From Apis mellifera (Eukaryota > Arthropoda > Insecta > Hymenoptera > Apidae), in the NCBI RefSeq assembly GCF_003254395.2, contig NC_037638.1:6187001-6251000 (forward strand): DNA of 64,000 bases, written 5' to 3'. A program made the position numbers and the translations under genes. The stretch's first letter is position 1, and every line of letters begins with the position of its first letter. Shown piece by piece: positions 1 to 13,700 of the stretch. The notes below the pieces were generated by a model. That model was not told the DNA's origin, made no database searches, and saw nothing but the letters and a program-made list of their open reading frames with translations.

Positions 1-494
1 AATTTATATAATGATGTGTTCGACAAATGAAAGAAATGTAATATTATTAATTATTTCCTGACTAATACACTATTTTTGAAATTAATCGATAAACCCTTTC
101 ATTTTGATCAACAAATTATCTCGATTAAAATTGCCATTTTATCTCCTCTTTAAAATAATATCGAGTCATAAGTAATCGATTTTAAAGCATTCATCTTGTA
201 TGTGCATAGATCATTATGCAAGCATAATGATTGAGGTAACCAGGAAAGAATTTTGCAAGGCATTTAATTGAGTGCCGAATTAACGAGACTCGATAACAAA
301 CCAAAGTGAACTAAAACTTGAAATATTTGATTCTGGCTATCTCGAATTTTTTTTTTTAATTTTATTTTAATTATTCCACTCCTCAATATTATTCTATAAA
401 TGGATGATACCATATTTGGAAAATGGATCTTGTTAAATCATTTATGATTTATCTATGTAAATTAAATTGAGAATTGGTATTCATACAGAATTGA

Positions 495-547
<53 letters not shown>

Positions 548-1414
548 TTATTAATTTTTTCTTTTTCTTTTTTTTTCTTCATTATAAAATTTTAACAAAC
601 GAATTATAAAGAGATATGTAAAAAACAGTTCAAAGAAAGATTTATATACATATATATTTATTATTGTGTCCCTTTTATATTAAAAGGGTGTAATTATTTA
701 TAATTGGCAAAGAGAAGTTTTAAAAGCAAGGGAAGATTGTTCGTTTAATCCTTATTTTAATTAAAAACCTTAATCTTATTATATCTTTATTTTAATTAAA
801 ATCGATAAATTTGCTCGATAAATTTAAAAAGTAAGAATTAGTCTACATTGAATTGATTGTAATGTATAATATGTTATATAAAAAATATTTTATCAGAATG
901 AATTTTTTAATTGAACCGAGAATTTATATTTATGTTTTTATCAAAATATTCTGTTAAAAATACAATTATTTATTTTAATATCGAATTCGATATAATTTAA
1001 TCTAATCTAATTTTTTTTCAAGTCAGATGTTTGAAAATATACATAATTCCTTTGTTAAAAATACAATTTTATAATTATAATTATAAAGCTATTTTTCCAA
1101 TTTTATTGTGAAACATCTATTTTGAATTCACCTAACCTAATCATTAAACTTCTAATCATTTTTCATTATATTAATATAAACTTTCTTCAGCAAAATAAAA
1201 TATAGTCAAAATCAAATATAAAAATATTACTCTTGATAATTTCTTTCGTTCAAAATATTTAAAAAAATATTTAAAAGAAATTTTTAACATATCTATAAAA
1301 GAAAATTACCAGACATCTCTGAAAAATTCACAAAACATAATATAGTATATTTCTCTTTCCATTATTACTTTTTAAAATTTTTTTTAACATTTATCTTTTT
1401 AATAGATATTCATT
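1..1414. other. 3' flank of nan, or its next intron
   Basis: Very AT-rich DNA with a TA microsatellite at 500-544 and no open frame I would support. If exon 10 is terminal, this contains the nan 3'UTR. A minus-strand AATAAA (TTTATT at 1102-1107) is one possible poly(A) signal, but in sequence this AT-rich such hexamers are expected by chance. Confidence 0.5.
500..544. repeat. (TA)n microsatellite
   Basis: Uninterrupted TA dinucleotides, about 22 units. Confidence 0.95.
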
Positions 1415-1757
1415 TTACTTACGATTCGCATTCTTCAAATTCATCTCGTGTACGGTCGCAGCTTGGCTAGTTACTTTTTTTTCCCTAGGATTGTTCGCCT
1501 GATCGTCCACATTTTCCGTGGTCGATTTCAATGGTTCTATGTTTGTCGTCACGTTCTGCTGATTATTCACCGTCGATTTCGTCTCCTTGGTAGCACTCTT
1601 TGGTTTCGACTGCTTGGCATCGATGTTGGTTGGAATTCCTTCCGTTGCGGTGGACAAGTCGAGATCGTGGGCGAACGTCATGACATCCAAAGCTGTGGTC
1701 AATGCGTCCCCGAAACCGGCGGTCACCACAGAAACTTGAGGCTCGACCCCTTTTGGA
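1415..1757 (-). CDS. nan: nan exon 10: distal C-terminal tail and probable stop
   Basis: Residues 745-858. The acceptor is TTCTGCGCAG; the frame reads SPKGVEPQVSVVTAGFGD, then a low-complexity hydrophilic tail rich in Thr, Asn, Lys and Glu with no clear domain. The frame ends CGT AAG TAA at 1415. The bases just before the stop (C|GTAAGT at 1423-1417) are also a perfect splice donor, so the true gene could instead splice to another exon to the left of the window. The 858-residue total fits Nan length and favours the stop, but this is not settled. Confidence 0.75.
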
Positions 1758-4700
1758 CTGCGCAGAAATTAGTCTTTTTTTACTTGGTCATTTTAATATA
1801 TAAAATAATTTTATAATTAACAGCTAATTTTCTAATAATTAACTTTGATTATTATAATTAATTTGTTATTTAATGGATATAATTGATTACATAATTATAT
1901 TGTAATTAATTCTATAACATAATTAATTTATGAGAGCATGATTTATTTTTGACTAAGATTATATATAATATAATATCGATAATTATAATATATTATATAT
2001 AATTATCATGAAATAAGAGAATCGTTTGTTTTTTTATCCTTTGAATTCTTTAATTAATTATTATACATATGAAAATATATTTATTATTATATTACAAAAT
2101 TTACACTCAATAATAAAATATATATATTGAATCATGTATATTCAAATGTTTCAACAATAATATAAAAGAAACTTTTAGTAATTATTTATTTATAATAAAT
2201 TAAAAATTGTTAAATTCATAATGGATTGTTTATTGATTATTAATTTAATGTAAAATTTTTAATACTGTAAACATTAATAGAGTAAGTTGGGTAATATTGA
2301 TAAAACATAAATGAAAAATTAAATTCAAAATTATAATAAAAAAGTAATGGAAAGATTTAAATCATTTATATATATTTTTTTTTAAATAAAAAATTGTAAA
2401 TTTGTTATAAAATAAATATTTTATTTTAAAGAAAAGAATGTTTAATTTCATAGTATATTTTAAATGATTAGATTTTAAATTATGATGATCTATTTTGAAA
2501 ACATTTAAGATTATTTGAAAATCGCTCAAGATCATTAAAGTAAAATAATTAAAAAAGATATTTGAAGATCAACTCATCATGAAATTTGGCACCGATTAAT
2601 ACAATCTTATAAATAAATTAATCAATAATTAATTTTTATTATTACTATTTTTTTTATTCTTAATTAAAAATACTCGTTTAAAAATCCTATATGCACGATT
2701 TTATGAGTTTTTTTCTATTCGATGGAGTATGTAATTCGAGTATGTAATTCAAAGAAATTAATTTACGTGCAAAAGTGAAACTCAAATGAAACCGAGAGCA
2801 ATAATTTTGAAAATTCATAAACCTGTACGTTTGAGATTTATCTGAATATTTAAATTAAAAGAATAACGTTTGAAAAAAACGCGATTGAAATCGAACAGAA
2901 TATGCATGTCGCGGTTTACCATAAATATTTTAAGAAACACCGATATATCGATTACAAAAAAAATATAAAACTTGCGATTTTATTCGATTTTTGTAATGGT
3001 AATACGTACGTCGTATAATATCCATTCTTAATGTTACGCCTTCTCGTATTTATCGTAAAATATAACACATAAAATTTAAATGATTCAGGCTCTAATGCCT
3101 TTAATACTTCTCGAGATATTAAAACCATCTGAAGTCATTTTGTCTAATTATTTAAGTTCGGTAATTAAAAAAGTTCGAAATATTATGCTAAATATATATC
3201 GTGATAATTACCGAATCGATGGAAAAGCTGTTAAGTATCTGGATAATTTTCTATAATTTCTTTGGCATTAAAATAAATCGAAATTAAAATCCTATTAAAA
3301 TTAATACGAATGTTTTCTAATATGATATTTAAAATTGTACCTATAACTCTAATAAAATTATGAAATTATAGATAAAAATTTTATGATTATAGAATGTATT
3401 ATTGTTATAATATAACAATAATAATAAAGTACAATTATACGTTATTCTAAATATTTAATGTTGATACGAGAAAGAAAACATTTCAAGAAAATAATCGATA
3501 TAAACTATTTACAAAATGATATATTTTAAAAAGATATTAAATTTAAAATTGTATAATCTGTCTTACAGCGTAGTAGAATTTTTGTCAAATACGTTTCTAA
3601 TCCATTTCTAAAATCCTTAGTTTTATATTTTAATAATACTCAAAATAAATATAAAATTATATAAAAGTATAAACAAACTTTTAAACTTAAAATTTAATTT
3701 CACTCTTTCTATAATATATTTCATTATATTTTATATACATTGAAATTTTCACTGAAAATTTTTTTAGGTTAGATTTCTCTGTGTATAAACTTTGTACAAA
3801 AATTTGTGCTAAGATTTTTATAATTGACTGTAACATGCACATGATATAACTACTTAAAATTCACAGTATTCATTCATATATTCTATATTTCAAACACTAT
3901 ACCGTATGATAGAAGGATTATTAACACAAATTGGTGGAAATTCCAGTGTCCTTAAAGCAAGATACCATAACAAGAGAATTCCTAGCAATAGATTTGTCGA
4001 GGATCGCGGTCGCTAATATCACTCTCTACTAGATCATACATAATTTATCGAGTCACGTGTCACATCTCTCAATATTCTCGATATCGAATGTAACACGTTT
4101 ATTGACGTTAATATCTGGTTTCGTAACCTTGACGCCTTGCATATTAACCGCCACAAATCCAAGGTCAATTATATCGCATTCCAATCAAACTGATACACAA
4201 TCTACATATGTAGGTATGTATATTGTATCGCTTAATTGGTATGTCGTAAATGAATCAATTAACGATGTTAATAGAAACTTACGAGTGTTTTAAATTATTT
4301 CATAACATTTATATTTGAATCATAAAAAAGGAGGAAGAAGATGAAGATCAAAAATGAAGATAATATAACGATTAATGTTTCGTAATTATAAATAAATAAA
4401 ATTTTATTTAAATATTTTTTTAATTTATATAAAAATTAATTTGAAATTAAGGAGATTACATTTTTAGAAAATTAAAAAATTACTTGTTAATATAAAAAAA
4501 ATTAATTTTTAAAAACTTTTGAGATGATATTTAACAAATTCTAATTGTTTATTTAAAAAATGGAAAGATTAATTTTTGCATAATTAATTTTGAATTATAA
4601 TAAATATTTCAAAAAAGGGAAAATTTTGTTAATCGATACTTTATGAAAAAATTTTCTAAACAATATATAAGAGTGAATATTACCTTACTCTGACAGGTGT

Positions 4701-7700
4701 AGAAAAAGAAGCTCGTCCCCACATAATTCGTCGCAATTCCTCTCCTGTTAAACCACGTTTTTTTAATTCGTTTATCGTCACTTTGCCCACACGCTGCAAT
4801 CAGAAAACGCAAAAATTGAAAATAAATGATTAAATAATAAACAATTTTTTTAAAAATTAGAAAATAAAAAAATTGAATTGTGCATTGCATAATTGATAAT
4901 GATAATCGAAATATTGAATATTGATATTGAAATCGATACATTTGAATAAATTCGATAAATTATTTCATTGTAATCTCATTAAAAATGATTATTAAATTCT
5001 AATAAGTTCTATAATTATATGATACAAAAAATAATTCAAACACGCGAACGACAATTGTCCAGTAACAGCAATGTAACAGAAATTTTAACCTTCTCCAAAC
5101 TGAGAAAAATCGACAACCAACTACTCCTCAATCAACCCAATCCATTTCCATTTTCATCCTCTACTATCTCTCGATTTATTACCACTCCAATCAGAACAGT
5201 TTACAAATCGCTGTTAGGCAAATCTCTTGACAAACAATGAACTTAATTTCAAATAGTTTTTTTTATTTACTTCACACTTATTTCTACTCACACTATTTTT
5301 TCATCATCATTCATTATCAAACATGTTTTCAATTTTATGTTAATCTTTTATTATAATCGACATAACCTTTAAACCATTTTTTTAACTTTTAATATTAAAG
5401 TTTAAAAATAGAATTCAATATCAATAAAGATAAGAAAATTAAATATCAGATAAAAATATATACATCATTCTATTTGAAAATTAATTACATAATTTCATTA
5501 CATTAATTTATAATAATTATTTTCACAACAAAAATTATTTTATGAATAAAAAAAAAATTTTTCCAAAAAAGTAATTGAATTATGTATATAATGGAGAGAA
5601 AAAAATTTATTAAAATAGTGGAATAAAAAATCAAATTTATATATATATATTCATAGCAAGCAATTCATAGCAAAAAGATGGAAATACATCACCTTCCAAT
5701 TAGCTACCGCGCCTTTGCGTTGCTTCGCCTTGGTTTTCGATTTACTTTTAATAATCAAAACTCCTCGCTGCTCCGCGGCAGGATTGTTTGGGTCATCTCC
5801 AGGTCCCAGTTTAATGCTATATTCTTGCAAATAATTCTGTGCATCCTTCTGTGAGACTGCACGTTCCAGAGAAACCACGATTTTAGCCCACTATAACCAT
5901 TCAAACATAGGATTCTTGTGAAATTCTACGATATTTTAATTTAACTCGTAAATTAAACAGGAAATTTTTATTAAATTCTTTCTTCAAATATGGTTGACGT
6001 ATTTGTAAATGTCATATTTTATTTTAAAATATTATATGAATAGAATTCGTTATTAATTCATTTTCAAATCTCGTTAAATAAATTAAAAATTTTTAATTTT
6101 AATTAATTAAATTTAAATAGATTTCATTTCATCGAAATTTTTAATTCCCAATAAAAAGTCAATTTTTAGAAATATATATAGTTCCATCTTTCAATATATA
6201 TTTATGTAACAATATCTAATTTGATAAATTTTCAAAAACAAAAATCTTGAAATAATTAATTCTATTAATAAAATTATAACTTTACACAATTATCCTATGA
6301 TATACAAATAAGAAAATCTATAAATCTATTATAAAATCACTAATTAATTATAATATATAATAATTGCATGCAAAATATTTACTTGTTTCACCCACTCCTT
6401 TTCACTCTGCTCGATCACATGAGCGTATGTGTTGCCCATCATGGCGATTAGCATGTTCAACAATAGTATAGGCACCAGTACCATAAATATGGCGAACACC
6501 ATCTTCGATAAATTAGGATAGGTCGTGTAGCTGAGATCCGTGTACTGAAACGAACAATCGTTCGCCATAATTGTTATCGATATAATTCTCGCACGATCGA
6601 ACGATTGAAAACAAGAAAGTCGAGACATATCTGATCGACGAAAATAATCGTATTACCGACAAAAGTGCGTTGTTATCGATTTTTCATGACAAATCCGTTC
6701 GAGGTTAGTCTGCCATCTCGCGTGTTTAATTATTGTTATAGGATCTGTGAAATCCAAACGATTTTTGACACGAGTTTTTGAATCAGGATTATATTTTTTT
6801 GGACGAATTTCAATATCCATTTAACGTTAAAATTATAATATTTAAACAAATATAATATATATGAATAATTAAAATTTTACTGTGGATAAGCCTTAATATT
6901 TAAGCCTTAACATTAGAATTATATTTAAATATATATATATAAAGAATTAAAATTAGAATAGTGTTATAAAAATTAAAATGTATATTTTTCAATAATTATA
7001 AAAATAAAGACAAAAATATTGAAATTAACTAATTTAATTTATTAATTCTAATATTGAAATTTCATACCAATCAGTGTTAAATATATAAACCCATAAATTA
7101 TTAAATTTTAATTATTTAATTTTAATATTAATATCATAATTTTAATATTGAAATTTCAAACCAATAAGTGTTAAACTATAAGCCCATAAATTACTAAATT
7201 TTAATTATTTAATTTAACCTAACCTAACTAAGTGTTTTCACTATTTTATCTTATATTATCTTAAAAGCACAAAATTTATAAAAATTTTCTCATTAATTAT
7301 AAAATCTTTTAGAAGTTTCATAAACAAATAATATAAATTAATCTTTAAAAATCAAACTACTTATAATATAATTAATAATAAATTATTTAAATTCCTAATT
7401 AAATTAAAACATTAATCATATATTATTAAAATTGAGAGATTTGTAAAAATTGAAATTTAAAATCATTCTTATTCTATTGTTTTATTAATACAACACTAAC
7501 ACTAATCAAAACACAAACATTTTTATTCCATTTCATTTTAATTCCATCTTTACACAAACTCCACTAATTTATTAATACATTCGTCAATTTTAGATTCGAA
7601 AATCTGTACGATAGGGATACGAATCTTAAGCAAACGTTTTGCATGTAATAAATCTTTTTTCCTCTTGACAGCATAATCGATTCGTTAATTACACGAAAGA

Positions 7701-10700
7701 TATACGAGAAATCTGGAAACACTGTTCACTCACGTTATTTTCTGCGAGATACTGAGAGGAGGAAGAGAGGGGGGAATCGTTGTAAATGTAATTCAATTAG
7801 CCACGGATACAGCGTGCGAATTGTCTTGATATTTCATCGGTGAAATTCGATTAATTGAAATGCACGAAACCAAGCTGCGAGTGCCAATTTTTTTTTTCCT
7901 TTTTTTCAAATGCTCGCGATCTATCGATTGGAGAGGAGATCGGTTCTTCATTCTCCCGGATTGAATTTACACGAAGGCAGGAATTGCGCGCGGATGTTAC
8001 ATTAAAAATGAATTTTCGCGTCCAATGCTCTCAACTATGGTGAGATGCGCGTGATTTTTTTTTTTCACTATCTCGAATTGTTAGTGGCGTGTCGTGTTGT
8101 TGGTAATAGATGGCGCCAGGAATTGAATGAGAACCACTGACGCTTGAAGATTGAATTCTCGTTGAGAGATACTTTTCATTATTATATCAATGGATAAATA
8201 TGAATTATTTTGTCATTTCATCTATCGTTTATCTTTTACTTTGTGGACGCGTGAGTTTTCGAGTTTTGGAAATTAAAAAAACAAATCGGAATTGTTTAAT
8301 AATAACTCTGTTTCGTTATATATATTTCGTTATATATAGTAAATGTTTTACTTGTCGATTTTCGTGTAAAGTATTACTCTCATATTTTACTTTATCTTTA
8401 TCCTCCTATTCTATGCGTTTAAGCTTTTTATTTTCGATGAGTCACGAGGGAATAGGTATTATTCATTTTTTTTTTTTTTTTTTACAGATATTTGGGAAAT
8501 TGGGAAACGATCGTGAATTACGATAAAAGTTTATTTATATCAACTGGTCAGAAGGACAAATAAATAGTGTAATACAATTTCACTTGATTCTCTCTATTAA
8601 CTATAACTTTTCGATCAGTTCTTATAAACTTGGCGTTACAAAAATGGCGTTCTTATAAACTTGGTTATGAAAGGTACACGATTGTTAATAATATTCTTTA
8701 ATCACTAAATCTTTTGTTTTATTGTTTAATTATTCAGTTCTTTTTGATTTTTCTTGTTTATTAAATCACAAGTATGGTTTGTTAAGAATTTACATTAGAA
8801 ACATTTTCTTGCAAACATTAACCTAACCTCAAATATTTTAACACTCAACAAGAAGAATATATGATATTGATGAAATTTTCTACAACGTAAGATCATAAAA
8901 TAAATTTAAATACTTTTTTCTACTTTTTCTTCCTCTATCACAAAAAAAGAAAACTAAAAAGTTTAATTATTTTCAGAAATTATTTTGAGATTCCATTAAA
9001 CTTGAATCGAGAAGCGAAATTACACGCATTATTATACTATTTATTCGAAAAGAAAAAAGAGAAAAAAAGTTTTTTGTCACGTTAACAATATAACAATTTC
9101 TTGCAACGAAAACGTGTAACGTGCCGCGTATAATCAGAAAAACGCGAATGGCAAGTACCCCTGATTGAAATTGATTTACGAGCGTGTGTTTAAATTCTTA
9201 ACCCTTCTAGACAAAGAGGATAAAAACCGTGCTGGCAACACCGTTCTCCATTGACATGCTGGCACGATTTACGAAATTGCCCCGATCCTTCTCGACATTC
9301 AACTTTTTTCTCGCCATTCAGTAACCAACCACTGTAATGTATGCACATACGTAGAACTGGTAACAATCTGTGCAACTTTTTCAAAGAAAAATTGGAAACG
9401 AGTCTTTATCTATCCAACTACGGAGGGACGATTTAGAAAAGGTTTGTGAAACGTTTTGAAAAATTCTTTCTCTTTAAAGCGTATATTTCTTTTAATAAAA
9501 ATATTCGATTAACTTTTCTTACTTGTTTTAATACCTTTTTTCTTTTTTAAATATAGAATAATGAAAATGAATTGGATGAAATATAAATTGTGGGATAGCA
9601 ATTCGATGGAAAAAAGAGTTCAGTTTTTGTATATATAATATACAATAAATTCCAACGTTCCTATTCAAAACAAAGCTTAAACTCATTAACAGAATAACAC
9701 TCTGGTATATCGCAAATAATTTTTTCTCTCTCAACAAGACTATTAATTCGTTGCATGTTTAATAGACACCCTGTACATAGCCAAATCTTCTACAATCGCA
9801 TACGCGATAATTCGTACCTTCCAATCGTGCAAACAGCATGCATCTGAAAGCAGAAAGGAAAAAAAAAAGAGAAAAGAAAAAAGGAAAACACGCGTGCAAA
9901 AAAAGAAGAGAGAAAATCGCGACAATAAAACGGTGATTTATAGGGGACGATGGTGGCTTACGTTGTAATCGCCGAGGGTTATCTGAAACAGTGCCATCCA
10001 GGTCGAGTGATAGGAACTGTAGAGGGATGATTTCACTCCCGGGAATCCTTTGTACAAAAAGTAGAACGACTGGCAGAAGCCGAACAACACCACCATGTAT
10101 ATTATACCGAAGGTCAACATGTCTCCCGTTATCATGCTGTACACCATGGTGACGAATGGACCGGTCAGCCGGACAGCCCTGTAAAAAACAATAATCAGGA
10201 TATGGACGAGATACAATGATAAAACGGTTTGTTGCCGATAATGAAGCGTTAAAACGCGCCCAAACGATCAGATAGGAGGCGCGTTCGTTCGCTCGTTCGT
10301 GCGCGCACGGATTTCATCGCGTGTCCTTGCGAACGGAGGGGGGAGGGAAGAGGAAAGGGAAGGGGAAGACAGGAGGCGGGGAGAGGGAGGTGATGTAGTC
10401 GTTTCGTACGGCGAAAGATAATGGCCTCGACGATCGATGTCTTCGTGGAAAGCAACCGGTCGGTCTTGTCCAGGTTTAACATTCGTTTTGAGAAGATTTT
10501 TGCGTTCTTCATGGTGGATCGTTGCATTTTGTGGGCTTTCGTCACATCTTGTTGGATATTTATCGGATTTAATATTTTATGTGGAAAATGATTTAGGATG
10601 GTGCTGTGAAAAGAATGAATTGGGCGATTAGTCTTATCGGTATTGGTAAGAATATTTATTAGATTGGTAACAATTCTTTTTTCTAAGTTGGCTTATAATT

Positions 10701-13700
10701 TGAATAGTTTTGAATAGTATTAAATTGTTATGAAAGATATACGATTGTTAATAATATTCTTTAATCACTAAATCTTTTGTTGTTTTGTTGTTTAATTATT
10801 CAGTTCTTTTTTGATTTTTGTTGTTTATTAAATCACAAGTATAGCTTGTTAAGAATTTACATTAGAAACATTTTCTTGCAAACATTGACCTCAAATATTT
10901 TAATACTCAACAAGAAGAACATGTGACATTGATAGATAGATGCTTAACTATTGTATAAAATTACTAGATCATATCTTGGATGTCTGGTATAAATCTTTTC
11001 TAATCCTAAGTTTTAATACAATTTCAATGATTCTAATAATTATAATCAGATATTTCTTACTTGTTTCTATTACTTCTATTCTAACAAGACTTGCAAGATC
11101 AAAAATCATCATATGTCTGGATTTAAAATCATTTAAACTTGCTCTACAAAGTATTCATTTCATTCTTTTATAATATCTCTCTTCTTTGATCATATCTTTT
11201 ATCACAAGATTAAAATTATTGCAAATGTAAATCTTACATAATTACTGTAAATCTTTTAGCATTAGATAGATTACTTTATAGATGTATATATTTGCTGAAA
11301 CACGTGGAAAATCTATGATACCCTAATTTGTATACACGATAACCAAAGTTTCTGGCTATACACAGCAAGTTCCTTGATCTCAAGCGGCTTGCAATCAAAG
11401 GGTTAAGTTTGATATAGTAGCTTTCAGCTCGAATCGAAGCATCCAGATTACAGATACCGATTGACACGAAGTTCAATCGGTGTTCCACTAGTTTTTTTTT
11501 TTTACAACTAACCTACACTTTGATACCTGAATTGGTTTATTGCCTCACTGCTTGCAAGATTTTTAATAACCTTTAAAATTTCCTTAAGATTTTTGAATCC
11601 ATTTGATTAGATCACTAACTACTAATAGAATATAATTTCTAAACACTATTTCTGATATTATTTTCTAATATTTCTCTCTAATAATATAATATAATATTTC
11701 TCTCTTCCAATAATTCTCTATTATTTTTCTAAAAATTTTAGATTCGAGGAAAAGTTATAAGACGATGGATAATTAGTTTGTTCGAAGATTACTCCTCCTC
11801 CTCCTCCTCCTCCTTAGATCATACGATAATAAACATAACAACGTAACGAGTATAATGCTGTCCAAAGTTAACTTATTAGCGCAGTAGCTTTGAAGCTTTC
11901 CTTTCGCTTTGTCTTTGAAATATGAGAACAAGAACGCGCATCGCGTTGTCTATGAACAATGAATACTAGTGAATATTTGAGGATTGTTTCTAGTTAGGCT
12001 GCGCTAAGCTTCCTGTTTTCAGTAATGGCGGAACAAAGGGCTCTAACCATGAAGAGAGCTTTGGCTCTCGGTCGGTGTAGTTTGCTCCCTAGCTAAGGCA
12101 GTACACGTAAACTTTCGTAACTGTAAACATGTTCTTTTGTCAAGCTTATCTCCATGGTTTCGCGACTTATCCCCCCATCGATTTCTGGATAAACCGAATT
12201 TTGATCGCGCCTTCTCTTCTGCCGGTGAAAATTTAAAAATCGTGGAAAAATTTCATCTTCTGCTAAAATTGATCTTTTCAAGAAACGAGCTACTTTGTTA
12301 ATATTAGAGTTGAGGGAAAAGATATTTCTCCCTCTTTGATTATCGAGAGAGAGAGAAAGTAAGAGAAAATTAACCTTTTCTTAAAAATTGTATCATATTT
12401 ATTCCTTTTTATTTTTTTTTTTTTCTTTTATCAACGATTACATCGTTCACACGGAGCAACAATATTTAAATGGTATTAAATTAAGCATACAGAGGAATTA
12501 ACTTCTTTGTGAATTAACTTCTTGCACGAGAGACTGGAAATTAGGACTTTCGCAACAGGTATAATTTCCCTCCAGTTTGCTGCTAAAATAACGAATGAAA
12601 AAATAATTAGCGGGAATAAAAGTGTGGAAATTCTTCCCTTCTACTCATAAGTTAACAATAGAGTTACTGGAGGATATCGATGTCTTGATAATCGCGTTAT
12701 ACACGTTCACAGAAATCGAACGCCAGTCATTGCTTTCCTGCTTACAGATTGACGTTAAACGCGTTCATGGTACACGTGGTACATGTATGTATATGATCGC
12801 GGTAAATGCAGTTTACCGTTGACAGTAAATAGACGAGGATCGATATCTGTTGCACGATGCACGGATACCTTTGAATGGAACGCGAGAAACTTCATCGATA
12901 TCGCAATGACAGTGGTGCTACGTCATTGTTGTTCAACGTTGTCCTCGTCGAAGATAATAAAGGGGAGAAAAATAGAGAGAAAATATTAAATTTTTCAATT
13001 ACAAGAGCAACGTCGATGAGATTATTTCAAATCTCTTCTAGATTTATTTCTTTTTAGAAAAAAATTGCTATCGTTTGAAATTTTTGAAGTGATTCGAAGC
13101 AGAGTGCTTAAATATCTTCAAGAGTATCATTTGCAATGTGATATTTTTCAGATGATTTTTACTAGATTAAAGTATCGCTAGATTAAAGTATTTCTTATTT
13201 ATCTATTTTTCTAGGTATCCCTAGAGGTAGATGCTAACGATAAGCATCTTCCATTTAGGTACTTTCTAGATCCTTAGATCCTTAAAGTATTAGTAACTGT
13301 AGTAATATCGTTTCTAGACTAAATCTAAGATAATCGCAGTAAATTAAATTCCAGATATTTCTAGGGATACCTAGAAATCTTCGTCTTTCATTAATATTTT
13401 TATTAAGATATTTCTATCTTAATAACTTTGTTATTTTACACAAACCATTCTAATATTTTCTAGATTTCCTTAAGATAATCTTTTGTTCCAATGCTTAAAT
13501 TCTAGATATTCCTAGGGGATACCTATTTCTAGGGATACCTAGAAATCTTCATTTTTTACTAATACTTTTATGATATAATTATGATTACTAATACTTTTAA
13601 GATATTTCTATGTGTTACTTTACACAAACCATTCTAATATTTTCTAGATTTCTTTAAGATAATCTTTTGTCTCAATACTCAAATTCTAGATATTCCTAGG

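Larger units (their letters stand above)
6545..9961 (-). other. nan intron 6
   Basis: Contains the left copy of a ~210-bp direct repeat (8665-8872), a paired 16-bp direct repeat (8618-8633 and 8649-8664), a CTCF-like site (8107-8118) and a small cysteine-rich frame on the minus strand (about 9190-9350). No further nan exon is needed, because exons 6 and 7 join in phase. Confidence 0.75.

Noticed and set aside
7211..7230. TTAGG/CCTAA doublets and triplets here and near 24907 and 37350
   Set aside because: Only two or three units each; scattered short copies are common in hymenopteran DNA and do not indicate a telomere.
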